Assembly: GCF_001514495.1 (NCBI RefSeq)
Contig: NZ_BCNM01000003.1
Location: 310,001 to 374,000, forward strand
Source: Paenibacillus pabuli NBRC 13638
GTDB taxonomy: Bacteria > Bacillota > Bacilli > Paenibacillales > Paenibacillaceae
DNA length: 64,000 bases
Reading direction: 5' to 3'
Shown here: in pieces, positions 26,052 through 32,831 of the stretch
Layout of the letters: every line of letters begins with the position of its first letter
Position numbering within the stretch: position 1 is the stretch's first letter
Program-made: the position numbers and the translations under genes
Notes under the pieces: model-generated
Database searches by the model: none
Told to the model about the DNA's origin: nothing
Seen by the model: the letters and a program-made list of their open reading frames with translations, nothing else

Positions 26052-27041
26052 ATGAAAGCCATTATTCATTCCGGCCAAAGCGGCCTTGAAGGTCTTCAAT
26101 ATACCGATTCAACATCTCGCGCACCAGAAGCCGGGGAAGTTCGAATCCAACTGAAATCTGCTGGAATTAACCATCGTGATCTGTTCATCATGGCAGGACG
26201 TACCTCACAAGACGCATCACTCATTCTTGGTTCCGATGGGGCAGGTGTAATCGTAGAGATTGGAGAGGGAATAGACGGCTTATCTGTAGGTGATGAGGTC
26301 ATCATCCACCCTACTCTCGGTTGGGATCGCGCCGTTGACGTACCCATTGTGCCCGATATTGTAGGGGGTCCTACGGATGGTACTCTCGCACAATATATTA
26401 CGCTGCCTGCCAGAAATGCCTTGCCCAAACCCGCTCATCTATCATGGGCGGAAGCAGGGGTGTTATCCCTTTCGGCTTTGACAGCATACCGCGCCCTATT
26501 CACTCGCGGCGGACTTAAGCAGGGGGAACACATCCTCATTCCTGGCATTGGCGGCGGTGTAGCAACCTATGCCTTGTTAATGGCCGTAGCCGCTGGTGCG
26601 ACGGTAACCGTTACGTCCAGAAGTGAAACCAAAAGAAAAGAGGCCCTGCGCCTGGGTGCTTTCCAAGCTCTGGACAGTCATGCAGACTGGAGTTTGCAGA
26701 ACGATCTCGGTTCTGCTGACTTCATCTTGGATAGCATCGGACAATCCATGTTCCCGAAATATTTTGATATAATCAGACCAGGTGGACGTATCGTGATGTA
26801 CGGTGCAAGCTCGGGAGATGATCTGACTGTTCCAATTCGCTCGATCTTTTTCCCTCAAGTTAGTCTGATGGGTACCTCCATGGGCAGCCGTGAAGAGTTT
26901 GTCCAGATGCTGCAATGGGTGGAGCAACATGATATACATCCTGTAATCGATGGCCTATACCCGCTGCAGGAAACAGCGAAAGCATTCGAACGCATGGAAA
27001 AGGCAGAGCAGTTTGGCAATCTCGCTATACTTGTGGAGTGA
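26052..27041 (+). CDS. Quinone-oxidoreductase-like MDR dehydrogenase
   Basis: A 329-residue medium-chain dehydrogenase/reductase. GINHRDLFIMAG and LILGSDGAGVIVEIGEG mark the catalytic domain, and GIGGGVATYALLMAVAAGATVTVT-like sequence the NADPH-binding Rossmann fold. The structural zinc cysteines of alcohol dehydrogenases are absent, which favours the quinone reductase/zeta-crystallin side. AAGGAGG precedes the ATG at 26052. The substrate is unknown. Its promoter region is shared with the divergent LysR gene. Confidence 0.85.
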   Translation: MKAIIHSGQSGLEGLQYTDSTSRAPEAGEVRIQLKSAGINHRDLFIMAGRTSQDASLILGSDGAGVIVEIGEGIDGLSVGDEVIIHPTLGWDRAVDVPIVPDIVGGPTDGTLAQYITLPARNALPKPAHLSWAEAGVLSLSALTAYRALFTRGGLKQGEHILIPGIGGGVATYALLMAVAAGATVTVTSRSETKRKEALRLGAFQALDSHADWSLQNDLGSADFILDSIGQSMFPKYFDIIRPGGRIVMYGASSGDDLTVPIRSIFFPQVSLMGTSMGSREEFVQMLQWVEQHDIHPVIDGLYPLQETAKAFERMEKAEQFGNLAILVE

Positions 27042-27105
27042 CATCTGTTTTAGATGGACCTTCATTAATTAGTAAAAATATTCTTACGATAATGGGGGAA
27101 TCCAT

Positions 27106-27396
27106 CTGACCCGTCTCGCTAAACGCACAGCATTTGTTCTTGTCGCAATTATACTTTTGGCCCAAATTCCTATGTTGAAAGCAACCTTTGCCCGAGGGGT
27201 AACTACGCTATATGTGAACATAAAGCACCCCGAACGCTCTTTACAATACAGGGATTTCATCTATGAATCTCATTTCGGGAGCTATTTCATTTCTTATGCT
27301 GATCAAGACGAAAAACTCATTAGCCTGATCCTTGAACCGAAATGGTTGCCGGTTATCGTTACGTATGATCCGTTGGATCAGCCCATGAAAAACTAA
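27106..27396 (+). CDS. Small exported protein, probable CTG start
   Basis: About 96 residues if read from the CTG at 27106, which lies seven bases after GGGGG. This adds a convincing signal peptide (MTRLAKRTAFVLVAIILLAQ). The first conventional candidates (TTG at 27157, ATG at 27172) have no ribosome binding site and would remove that segment. The mature part (YVNIKHPERSLQYRDFIYES, GSYFISYADQDEKL) ends LPVIVTYDPLDQPMKN. The family is not recognised, though the final strands recall small DUF3139-type exported proteins. It heads a run of four small genes. Confidence 0.55.
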   Translation: MTRLAKRTAFVLVAIILLAQIPMLKATFARGVTTLYVNIKHPERSLQYRDFIYESHFGSYFISYADQDEKLISLILEPKWLPVIVTYDPLDQPMKN

Positions 27397-27432
27397 ATTG
27401 TTCACTCTATGAATCACTCAGGAGGTACTAAT

Positions 27433-27651
27433 ATGTCCAATCATTCGCATTTGGTCGAAATGGTACGCAAGCTGATGAATGCCGAAGGAACCGGTAATGA
27501 ACTGGATGACATGCTAACCGAATTAGAGCAAGAGCTGCCTTATGCGGAGATTAGCAATCTGATTTTCTGGGACGATCGAGAACTGACACCTGAACAGATT
27601 GTGGAAGAGGCGCTGGCTGCTCGTCCCATTCTGCTCCCACCCCAGTCCTAA
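27433..27651 (+). CDS. Small acidic protein, colicin-immunity-like
   Basis: A 72-residue acidic protein with helix pattern LVEMVRKLMNAEGTGNELDD, then LTELEQELPYAEISNLIFWD and ELTPEQIVEEAL. This order of elements (N-A-x-G-T-x-x-E, helix, S-x-LIF, P-E-x-IV) resembles the four-helix Im proteins that neutralise colicin-type nucleases. The likeness was seen by eye only. AGGAGGT precedes the ATG at 27433. No cognate toxin is next to it. It sits in a cluster of small genes with strong individual ribosome binding sites. Confidence 0.55.
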   Translation: MSNHSHLVEMVRKLMNAEGTGNELDDMLTELEQELPYAEISNLIFWDDRELTPEQIVEEALAARPILLPPQS

Positions 27652-27678
27652 TTTCATTCAGGAGGTGAACGATCGGAT

Positions 27679-28179
27679 ATGTCTGATTTGAATCATAATA
27701 ATAACAATGAACAGCCTGATTTTAACGCAGTCCACGGAGAAGAAAAACTACAGGCACTTCGTGATCTGATCGACCTGACGGATAACCATCTTACACAGCA
27801 AGTTCTCGCTATTGGCATGGATTCACACGAAGAAGATCTCATACGAATCGAAGCATGGCGTGCTCTGGGTATGGCAGGCTCCTCTGCTCTTCTGGGTGAA
27901 ATCCTGCATGCTGCCGCGCAACTTGTTCGTGATCCAGAAGAAGATGAGGATGTGCAGAATTACGTCTTGCAAACACTCGCTCTTCTGCCCATTACAGAAG
28001 TCGAAATCCAGTTAGCTCAGGAGGTTCTGGAAGGGAGTGCCTACATATTGGTCAAAGGTGCGGCCTTTGCTATTCTGGTTGCACATCAACATGTCTATGG
28101 AGCCACGTCTGCGTTGGAATCCCTTCAATCCGATCCTGATTTTGGAGCTTCTGCGAGACGGGAACTTCATCCGAATTAA
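27679..28179 (+). CDS. Small HEAT-repeat-like protein
   Basis: A 166-residue all-helical cytoplasmic protein. After an Asn-rich start, repeated helix pairs appear (EEKLQALRDLIDLTDNHLTQ, DLIRIEAWRALGMAGSSALL, DEDVQNYVLQTLALLP, YILVKGAAFAILVAHQ), typical of HEAT/ARM-like repeats. AGGAGGTGA precedes the ATG. Such small HEAT-like proteins sometimes occur as immunity proteins, but the link here rests only on the neighbouring Im-like gene. Confidence 0.6.
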   Translation: MSDLNHNNNNEQPDFNAVHGEEKLQALRDLIDLTDNHLTQQVLAIGMDSHEEDLIRIEAWRALGMAGSSALLGEILHAAAQLVRDPEEDEDVQNYVLQTLALLPITEVEIQLAQEVLEGSAYILVKGAAFAILVAHQHVYGATSALESLQSDPDFGASARRELHPN

Positions 28180-28193
28180 GGAAATGATATTCA

Positions 28194-28549
28194 ATGAACG
28201 AACGTGACAACCGTTCTCGTAAACATGAACCTTATGAGAACCCTGATCAGTGCAATAAAGAATCAGGAATAGACGCTACGAAGCCTGTATACCTTACCCA
28301 AGGGGAGATTAATGCATTACAGAAGGCTCTTCTTTTCTCAAGTTTGAATGTGAAGAAAACGATTCCCTGCTCTACACGGGTAGCCCGCTACTAAACAGTG
28401 TGATGGAAAAAATACAGGAGGTCCATGTTTTCGGAGCGCACCCCAAAGACCTCTACTCCAGGCCAAATGAACGTGCAGAGACATTTATGCGCGACAAGCT
28501 GGAGCGTTCCTACGCAGAAGAACTTGCCCCGCGTGAGCGTACAGAATAG
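28194..28549 (+). pseudogene. Frameshifted hypothetical gene
   Basis: The frame from ATG 28194 reads about 50 plausible residues (ending VYLTQGEINALQKALLFS) and then becomes unlike protein. From about 28318 another frame continues well (EGSSFLKFECEENDSLLYTG, then SVMEKIQEVHVFGAHPKDLY) to a stop at 28549. Joining the two gives one protein of about 118 residues, so a single-base indel near 28315-28345 has split the gene (or is a sequencing error). Family not recognised. It is last in the small-gene cluster. Confidence 0.6.
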
Positions 28550-28684
28550 CAGAAGGCAGAAATACTCAGGTGCTGCATGTATCCTTATCCCGTTAAATAA
28601 ACATCACAAATCCAGTCTCCCCTCCCCAACTTCCATATTTTCGTTATAATGTAAACAAGACATCAGGAAAACAGGAGGATAATT

Positions 28685-29473
28685 ATGGAGACAGAGGGTT
28701 TACGCAACGTCGAGAAGCTGGCGCTGAAGAAACACAAGATTTACAAACAAAGCTTGATCAGGTACCTTGCACGCTCCATGCTTGCCAGCATGTTTATCGG
28801 GTTCGGCGTCATTGTGGCGTTCAAGACGGGAAACTTCTTTTATATGGAAGACTCCCCTTTTACATACCCTATGGCTGCCCTCACGTTCGGCGCGGCTATT
28901 ATTCTGATCGCTTATGGCGGCGGTGACCTGTTCACCGGGAATACGTTCTATTACACGTATGCCGCATTACGCAAGAAACTGAAATGGTTCGAAGTGGTGA
29001 AGCTGTGGATTGCCAGTTACAGCGGTAATCTGATGGGTGCGGCGGTATTTGCCCTGTTAATTTATCTCACGGGACTGTTCGATTCATCTCAAGTGAACGG
29101 CTTTCTGCTGAGTGTTGTAGAGCACAAGATGGAGGCTCCGGCCATGCAGCTCTTTTTCCGGGGAATTTTGTGTAACTGGCTCGTATGTCTGGCGTTCTTT
29201 GTGCCGATGTTCATGAAGGAGAATGGAGCCAAAATGTTCGCTATGATGCTCTTTGTCTTCTGCTTTTTCATCTCGGGCTATGAGCACAGCGTCGCCAATA
29301 TGTGTACATTCGCGATTGCGCTCGTCCTAAACCATCCGGGGACCATCTCATTCGGCGGGGTGATCCACAATCTGGTTCCGGTGACGCTCGGCAATCTGGT
29401 GGGCGGCGTACTGCTGATGGGCTTTATGTATTATGCGGTGAACAAACCGTTTCTGGACGAAGAGACACACTAA
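28685..29473 (+). CDS. Formate/nitrite transporter family channel
   Basis: A 262-residue membrane protein of the FNT family, a pentameric aquaporin-like channel that passes formate, nitrite or similar monovalent anions with protons. Six hydrophobic helices are visible. FNT hallmarks include YGGGDLFTGNTFYYTY, SGNLMGAAVFALL, RGILCNWLVCLAFFV and the central-histidine segment SGYEHSVANM, followed by VTLGNLVGGVLLMG. AGGAGG precedes the ATG. The anion is uncertain. It is 12 kb from the nas genes, so nitrite is possible but not implied. Confidence 0.9.
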   Translation: METEGLRNVEKLALKKHKIYKQSLIRYLARSMLASMFIGFGVIVAFKTGNFFYMEDSPFTYPMAALTFGAAIILIAYGGGDLFTGNTFYYTYAALRKKLKWFEVVKLWIASYSGNLMGAAVFALLIYLTGLFDSSQVNGFLLSVVEHKMEAPAMQLFFRGILCNWLVCLAFFVPMFMKENGAKMFAMMLFVFCFFISGYEHSVANMCTFAIALVLNHPGTISFGGVIHNLVPVTLGNLVGGVLLMGFMYYAVNKPFLDEETH

Positions 29474-29481
29474 TTTGTTGC

Positions 29482-29525
29482 AAAACAACCCCGTAGCCTT
29501 CCATTTCGTAATGAAGGTTGCGGGG
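29482..29525. terminator. Terminator between FNT gene and WXG gene
   Basis: The stem CCCCG...CGGGG is extended by CCTTC/GAAGG. The minus-strand tail is TTGTTTTG, best suited to the WXG gene, and the plus strand may share it. Confidence 0.7.
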
Positions 29526-29547
29526 GAGCTTGTCTATGGGTGCGGGC

Positions 29548-30534
29548 TTAGTAGTAATCCCGCCACGGGGTATATTCAATATCGTTGTTGCCACGCGTGA
29601 CCACGATCATGTTCTGCATTTGGCCCGTCTCCTTGTTGGTCCGATAGATCATCGTACGGGTCTCCCCTTCCTCTGGAACGGAGAACAGGAACTTGTCCGC
29701 AACGAGGGACGAACCGATACCTGTCGCATGTTCTGTAAAGGCAGAGCCCGTCTTGCTTGTGAGCAGCAGACCGATGCCGTAGGCTGTAGCCGTTTGTGCC
29801 ACTTTGCCAAAGAGATGCTCTCCTTGACTGGTCGTGTGCGTTTGCTCCGAATACTTATACTTTTCCGTATCCTTGCTATAGTCCACCACATTGCCCTGTT
29901 TATCCAGACTGATGGTGGTCGTTTCACCCTTGTCGCTTTTCACCTGATACGTGCCTACGATCGAATCCTCGGTAATCTTCACCGTATTGCCCGTGTTTGG
30001 ATCGGTCTGATAAATCACATCTTCATACTGAAGCCGAATAATGTTCATGCTGGCCTGAATCTGTTGTGCCAATTTTTCATCACCCATCTCTTCGGCTTTC
30101 TTCAGCATTTCCTCATAGTTCTGATAAGCCTCGGCATCCTTCTCGTCCCATTCATCCATATTCTTCGGAGGGCCAGACGTTTTATCGAAGTTTTTGCCTT
30201 TATTCTTGCCCAGGGTTGTAAGGGACTGTGCTGCTGTCAGGGTGGCCAGGAGCGCCTGGTTTATCGCCTCTTCATCCGTTGTGCGGAAACGCTCGGCAAT
30301 CTTTCTGAGTTCCGACTGAATGGACAAAACCAATTCCAGTACGGACTTCATCGTCCCCTGTGCAGTTGAATAATCGTTATAGAAACGTTCCCGTTCCATG
30401 CCGTCCCAGTTGCTGCGCATGACGCTGATCTGGCTGTCCAATGTGGACATGAATCCCGACAATTGCTGATGTGCCTGGGCGAATTGTCCGCTGACCGTAT
30501 CCAGTTGCTCTGGTGTCACCTTGATCTGGGTCAT
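29548..30534 (-). CDS. WXG-type protein, possible type VII substrate
   Basis: A 328-residue protein. Residues 1-100 form a WXG100-like helical hairpin (MTQIKVTPEQLDTVSGQFAQ, W-D-G at Trp43, QSELRKIAERFRTTDEEAIN), paralogous to the toxin at 8449-9597. The middle is charged and helical (about 110-170). The rest is beta-rich with SIVGTYQVKSDKGETTTISL, then a Gly-rich hydrophobic patch and a terminal DIEYTPWRDYY. GGAG precedes the ATG at 30534. No immunity-like gene follows before the terminator, so this may be a structural or immune-resistant effector rather than a classical toxin. Confidence 0.7.
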   Translation of the reverse strand: MTQIKVTPEQLDTVSGQFAQAHQQLSGFMSTLDSQISVMRSNWDGMERERFYNDYSTAQGTMKSVLELVLSIQSELRKIAERFRTTDEEAINQALLATLTAAQSLTTLGKNKGKNFDKTSGPPKNMDEWDEKDAEAYQNYEEMLKKAEEMGDEKLAQQIQASMNIIRLQYEDVIYQTDPNTGNTVKITEDSIVGTYQVKSDKGETTTISLDKQGNVVDYSKDTEKYKYSEQTHTTSQGEHLFGKVAQTATAYGIGLLLTSKTGSAFTEHATGIGSSLVADKFLFSVPEEGETRTMIYRTNKETGQMQNMIVVTRGNNDIEYTPWRDYY

Positions 30535-30556
30535 CCTACACACTCCGTTCCTGTTA

Positions 30557-31045
30557 TTAGTTGATTTGCGTGGTCAATCTTTCTCTTGGATCCTTCATGC
30601 CCTTGAGCTTCAACTCCAGGTGCAGCAGCGGGAACGGTTTACCCGAACCATCCAGCTCGGATCTGCCTGTCTGAACAAATCCCATTCGGGTATAAAACCG
30701 GGTTGCCCCCTCATTTTGTTCATTTACGTCAACCTTGAGGTGTTTACCTTTGATGTCTATCGCTTGTGAAATCAGTAGACGTCCCAGGCCCTGTCCATGC
30801 CTGTCTGCATCCACAAATAACATTTCAATGTGGTTCCCATCCAAAGCCATAAAACCAGCGGGCTCTCCCTCTGAATCCAATACTTCCCATACCTCTACCT
30901 CTGGCAAGGCTTCGCTCACCATACGTTTATAAAAGGTGATGTCATGTTCGGCGAGAAACGTATGTGTTGCCCTTACGGCACGCTCCCAGATCGAGACCAG
31001 TTGGTCATGATCCTGTTCCCGATAAGGTACAATTTCCAATTTCAA
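30557..31045 (-). CDS. GNAT acetyltransferase, YjaB-like
   Basis: A 162-residue acetyltransferase similar along its length to E. coli YjaB: LVSIWERAVRATHTFL at the start, acetyl-CoA loop VDADRHGQGLGRLLISQAID, and DVNEQNEGATRFYTRMGF with the terminal RSELDGSGKPFPLLHLEL. It starts with TTG after GGGAGGGAAG. It lies 23 bp upstream of the WXG gene on the same strand and may be co-transcribed, although a functional link is not evident. Substrate unknown. Confidence 0.85.
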   Translation of the reverse strand: MKLEIVPYREQDHDQLVSIWERAVRATHTFLAEHDITFYKRMVSEALPEVEVWEVLDSEGEPAGFMALDGNHIEMLFVDADRHGQGLGRLLISQAIDIKGKHLKVDVNEQNEGATRFYTRMGFVQTGRSELDGSGKPFPLLHLELKLKGMKDPRERLTTQIN

Positions 31046-31076
31046 CGTTTCTTCCCTCCCATTAGGACTGATTATG

Positions 31077-31101
31077 TAAAAAGCCGATCTTTGGATCGGC
31101 T
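31077..31101 (-). terminator. Intrinsic terminator of GH30 gene
   Basis: An 8-bp stem (AGCCGATC/GATCGGCT) with a 4-base loop and TTTTTAC tail on the minus strand. Confidence 0.8.
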
Positions 31102-31180
31102 CTATATTTATATCTATTTACATCACATTCATTTTACCATGTCCAACATTCAATCTGTACCCATAATTGCCAATCTCGGG

Positions 31181-32719
31181 TCAATTTTTCTCGGTTATTT
31201 GTGGTTTCCAGCGGAACGTTGCGGCCGATTGGGGCGGCAGCGTGTATCGAAAAGCCTTCCCCTCCATGACCACATCGAAGGCAACTTCTCCCTCTCCCGT
31301 GTTAGCTGCAACCAAAACCATCGTTCCATCCGGATTGCGGAAAGCCACGTTCTCGATCTTGCCCTTTTCTTGATTGGACTCGACCCTTACGGCTCCCGGA
31401 CGAACATAACGGCTGATATGACCCAAAGCATAATACTCCACATTTCGGGTAATATCACCGCTCTTCGGGTCAATCGTCACCACACCACGGCAGTTCTCAC
31501 ATCCACCGTTGGTTGGCCCCCCACTTGGATCAAGTGCGATGTTCCAGAACAAGACGTTTCTCGCCCAATTACGCGGACCGCCAACAATCAGATTGGACAT
31601 CTGCCAGCTCAGATTATTGCCAAAATCAGGACTCCATTCCCCGCCACTGCACTCGGTAAAATAAATATGTTTATCAGGGAAGCGGTCGTGCACTTCCGAC
31701 ATGGCGGAGGGATCACCTGCATAACAATGGAATGCGGAGCCGTCAATATAGGCAGCAGCTTGTTCATCGCCGAGCACGTTGTCCGTATATTCCACCGATT
31801 GATCCCAATTATGGTCATACGCGATGATTCGTGTGTCCAGCCCCGCATCTTTCATCGCCGGACCGAGATAATCACGGATAAACATGGCCTGCTCTTCGGC
31901 TCCCATACTCATGCTCGGATAGTCAGGTGAGGTAAACTCCGGTTCATTTTGCAGAGTCATGCCATATACGGGAATGCCTTCGGCCTGGTATGCTTGAATG
32001 TATTTCACAAAATATTGCGCGTATGCTTCATAAACCTGTGGGTCGTTGTAATCCAGATACCACCCGTTGGTTGTCTTCTCTCCATATTTCATCCAGGCCG
32101 GAGCGGTCCACGGTGTACCCATAACCTTAAGATCCGGCTTCAATCCGACCACATGCTCCAGCAAGCCCACGACTTCCTGATCCTTCTCGATCGAAAAGTG
32201 CTCCATATCGTAATCCGTCCTGGACTCCATATCATCATAGGTATAACTTGAAGGCTCGCCCAATTCGTCCACCGAATAATCGGAAGCGCCAATCGTATGC
32301 CTCAACATATCCATATTCAATCCTTCTGCGGTAAACAGCTCCTTCAGCAGTTGTTCTCGCTGTTCTTGCCTAAGCTGGTTGATCAGATGTGCGGAAGATC
32401 CAGTCATGGCAGCCCCGAACCCATCCATCGTCTGATAAGTCTTGGCCGGATCAATCCTTATGGTGAACTCTGGATCGAAATCCCCCTGATCAGATGTCCA
32501 AGGGATTGCTTTCTGTGGTGCCAGCAAATTTTTCTGATCCCCGGTCGTTAACCACACTTCAGCCTTCGCCTGTGTTTTCTCTATAGGTGGCGGGATCGGT
32601 TCTTGCTCGCTCCGGTTGGTCATGAGCCATACCACCAGGCCGGCACAGCATGCAACAAGTAATACAACAAGCAACAGGATCATCCATCGTATTTTGTTCT
32701 TTCTCCATCGAATATTCAA
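31181..32719 (-). CDS. Glycoside hydrolase family 30 enzyme, membrane-anchored or secreted
   Basis: A 512-residue GH30 enzyme with an N-terminal membrane helix (WMILLLVVLLVACCAGLVVW, about 12-33), then a TIM barrel and side beta domain. The acid/base Glu259 is in LQNEPEF and the nucleophile Glu356 in YFTECSGG. Other family marks are MDGFGAAMTGSSA, LRHTIGASDYS and GTPWTAPAWMK. GH30 members of this type hydrolyse beta-1,6-glucans or glucosylceramide-like beta-glucosides. The exact substrate is not readable. TTG start after AGAGGAG. It follows a GH3 beta-glucosidase gene, which suggests joint beta-glucan breakdown. Confidence 0.9.
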   Translation of the reverse strand: MNIRWRKNKIRWMILLLVVLLVACCAGLVVWLMTNRSEQEPIPPPIEKTQAKAEVWLTTGDQKNLLAPQKAIPWTSDQGDFDPEFTIRIDPAKTYQTMDGFGAAMTGSSAHLINQLRQEQREQLLKELFTAEGLNMDMLRHTIGASDYSVDELGEPSSYTYDDMESRTDYDMEHFSIEKDQEVVGLLEHVVGLKPDLKVMGTPWTAPAWMKYGEKTTNGWYLDYNDPQVYEAYAQYFVKYIQAYQAEGIPVYGMTLQNEPEFTSPDYPSMSMGAEEQAMFIRDYLGPAMKDAGLDTRIIAYDHNWDQSVEYTDNVLGDEQAAAYIDGSAFHCYAGDPSAMSEVHDRFPDKHIYFTECSGGEWSPDFGNNLSWQMSNLIVGGPRNWARNVLFWNIALDPSGGPTNGGCENCRGVVTIDPKSGDITRNVEYYALGHISRYVRPGAVRVESNQEKGKIENVAFRNPDGTMVLVAANTGEGEVAFDVVMEGKAFRYTLPPQSAATFRWKPQITEKN

Positions 32720-32789
32720 CTCTTTTTACACTCCTCTCCCGGTTGGTTATCCCGCGGCTTCAGACGTCAGAATCTGGGCCAGGTAAGGA

Positions 32790-32820
32790 AAAAGCCGCGG
32801 CCATTCGGCCACGACTTTTT
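32790..32820 (-). terminator. Intrinsic terminator of GH3 gene
   Basis: A stem of CGTGGCC/GGCCGCG type with a GAAT loop, an A-run before and TTTTT after on the minus strand. It lies between the GH3 and GH30 genes, so GH30 probably has its own promoter or depends on read-through. Confidence 0.8.
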
Positions 32821-32831
32821 GCTTTTTCCTT

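Noticed and set aside
29518-30369. 283-codon plus-strand frame
   Set aside because: Antisense to the WXG gene at 29548-30534, which has clear motifs and a ribosome binding site.
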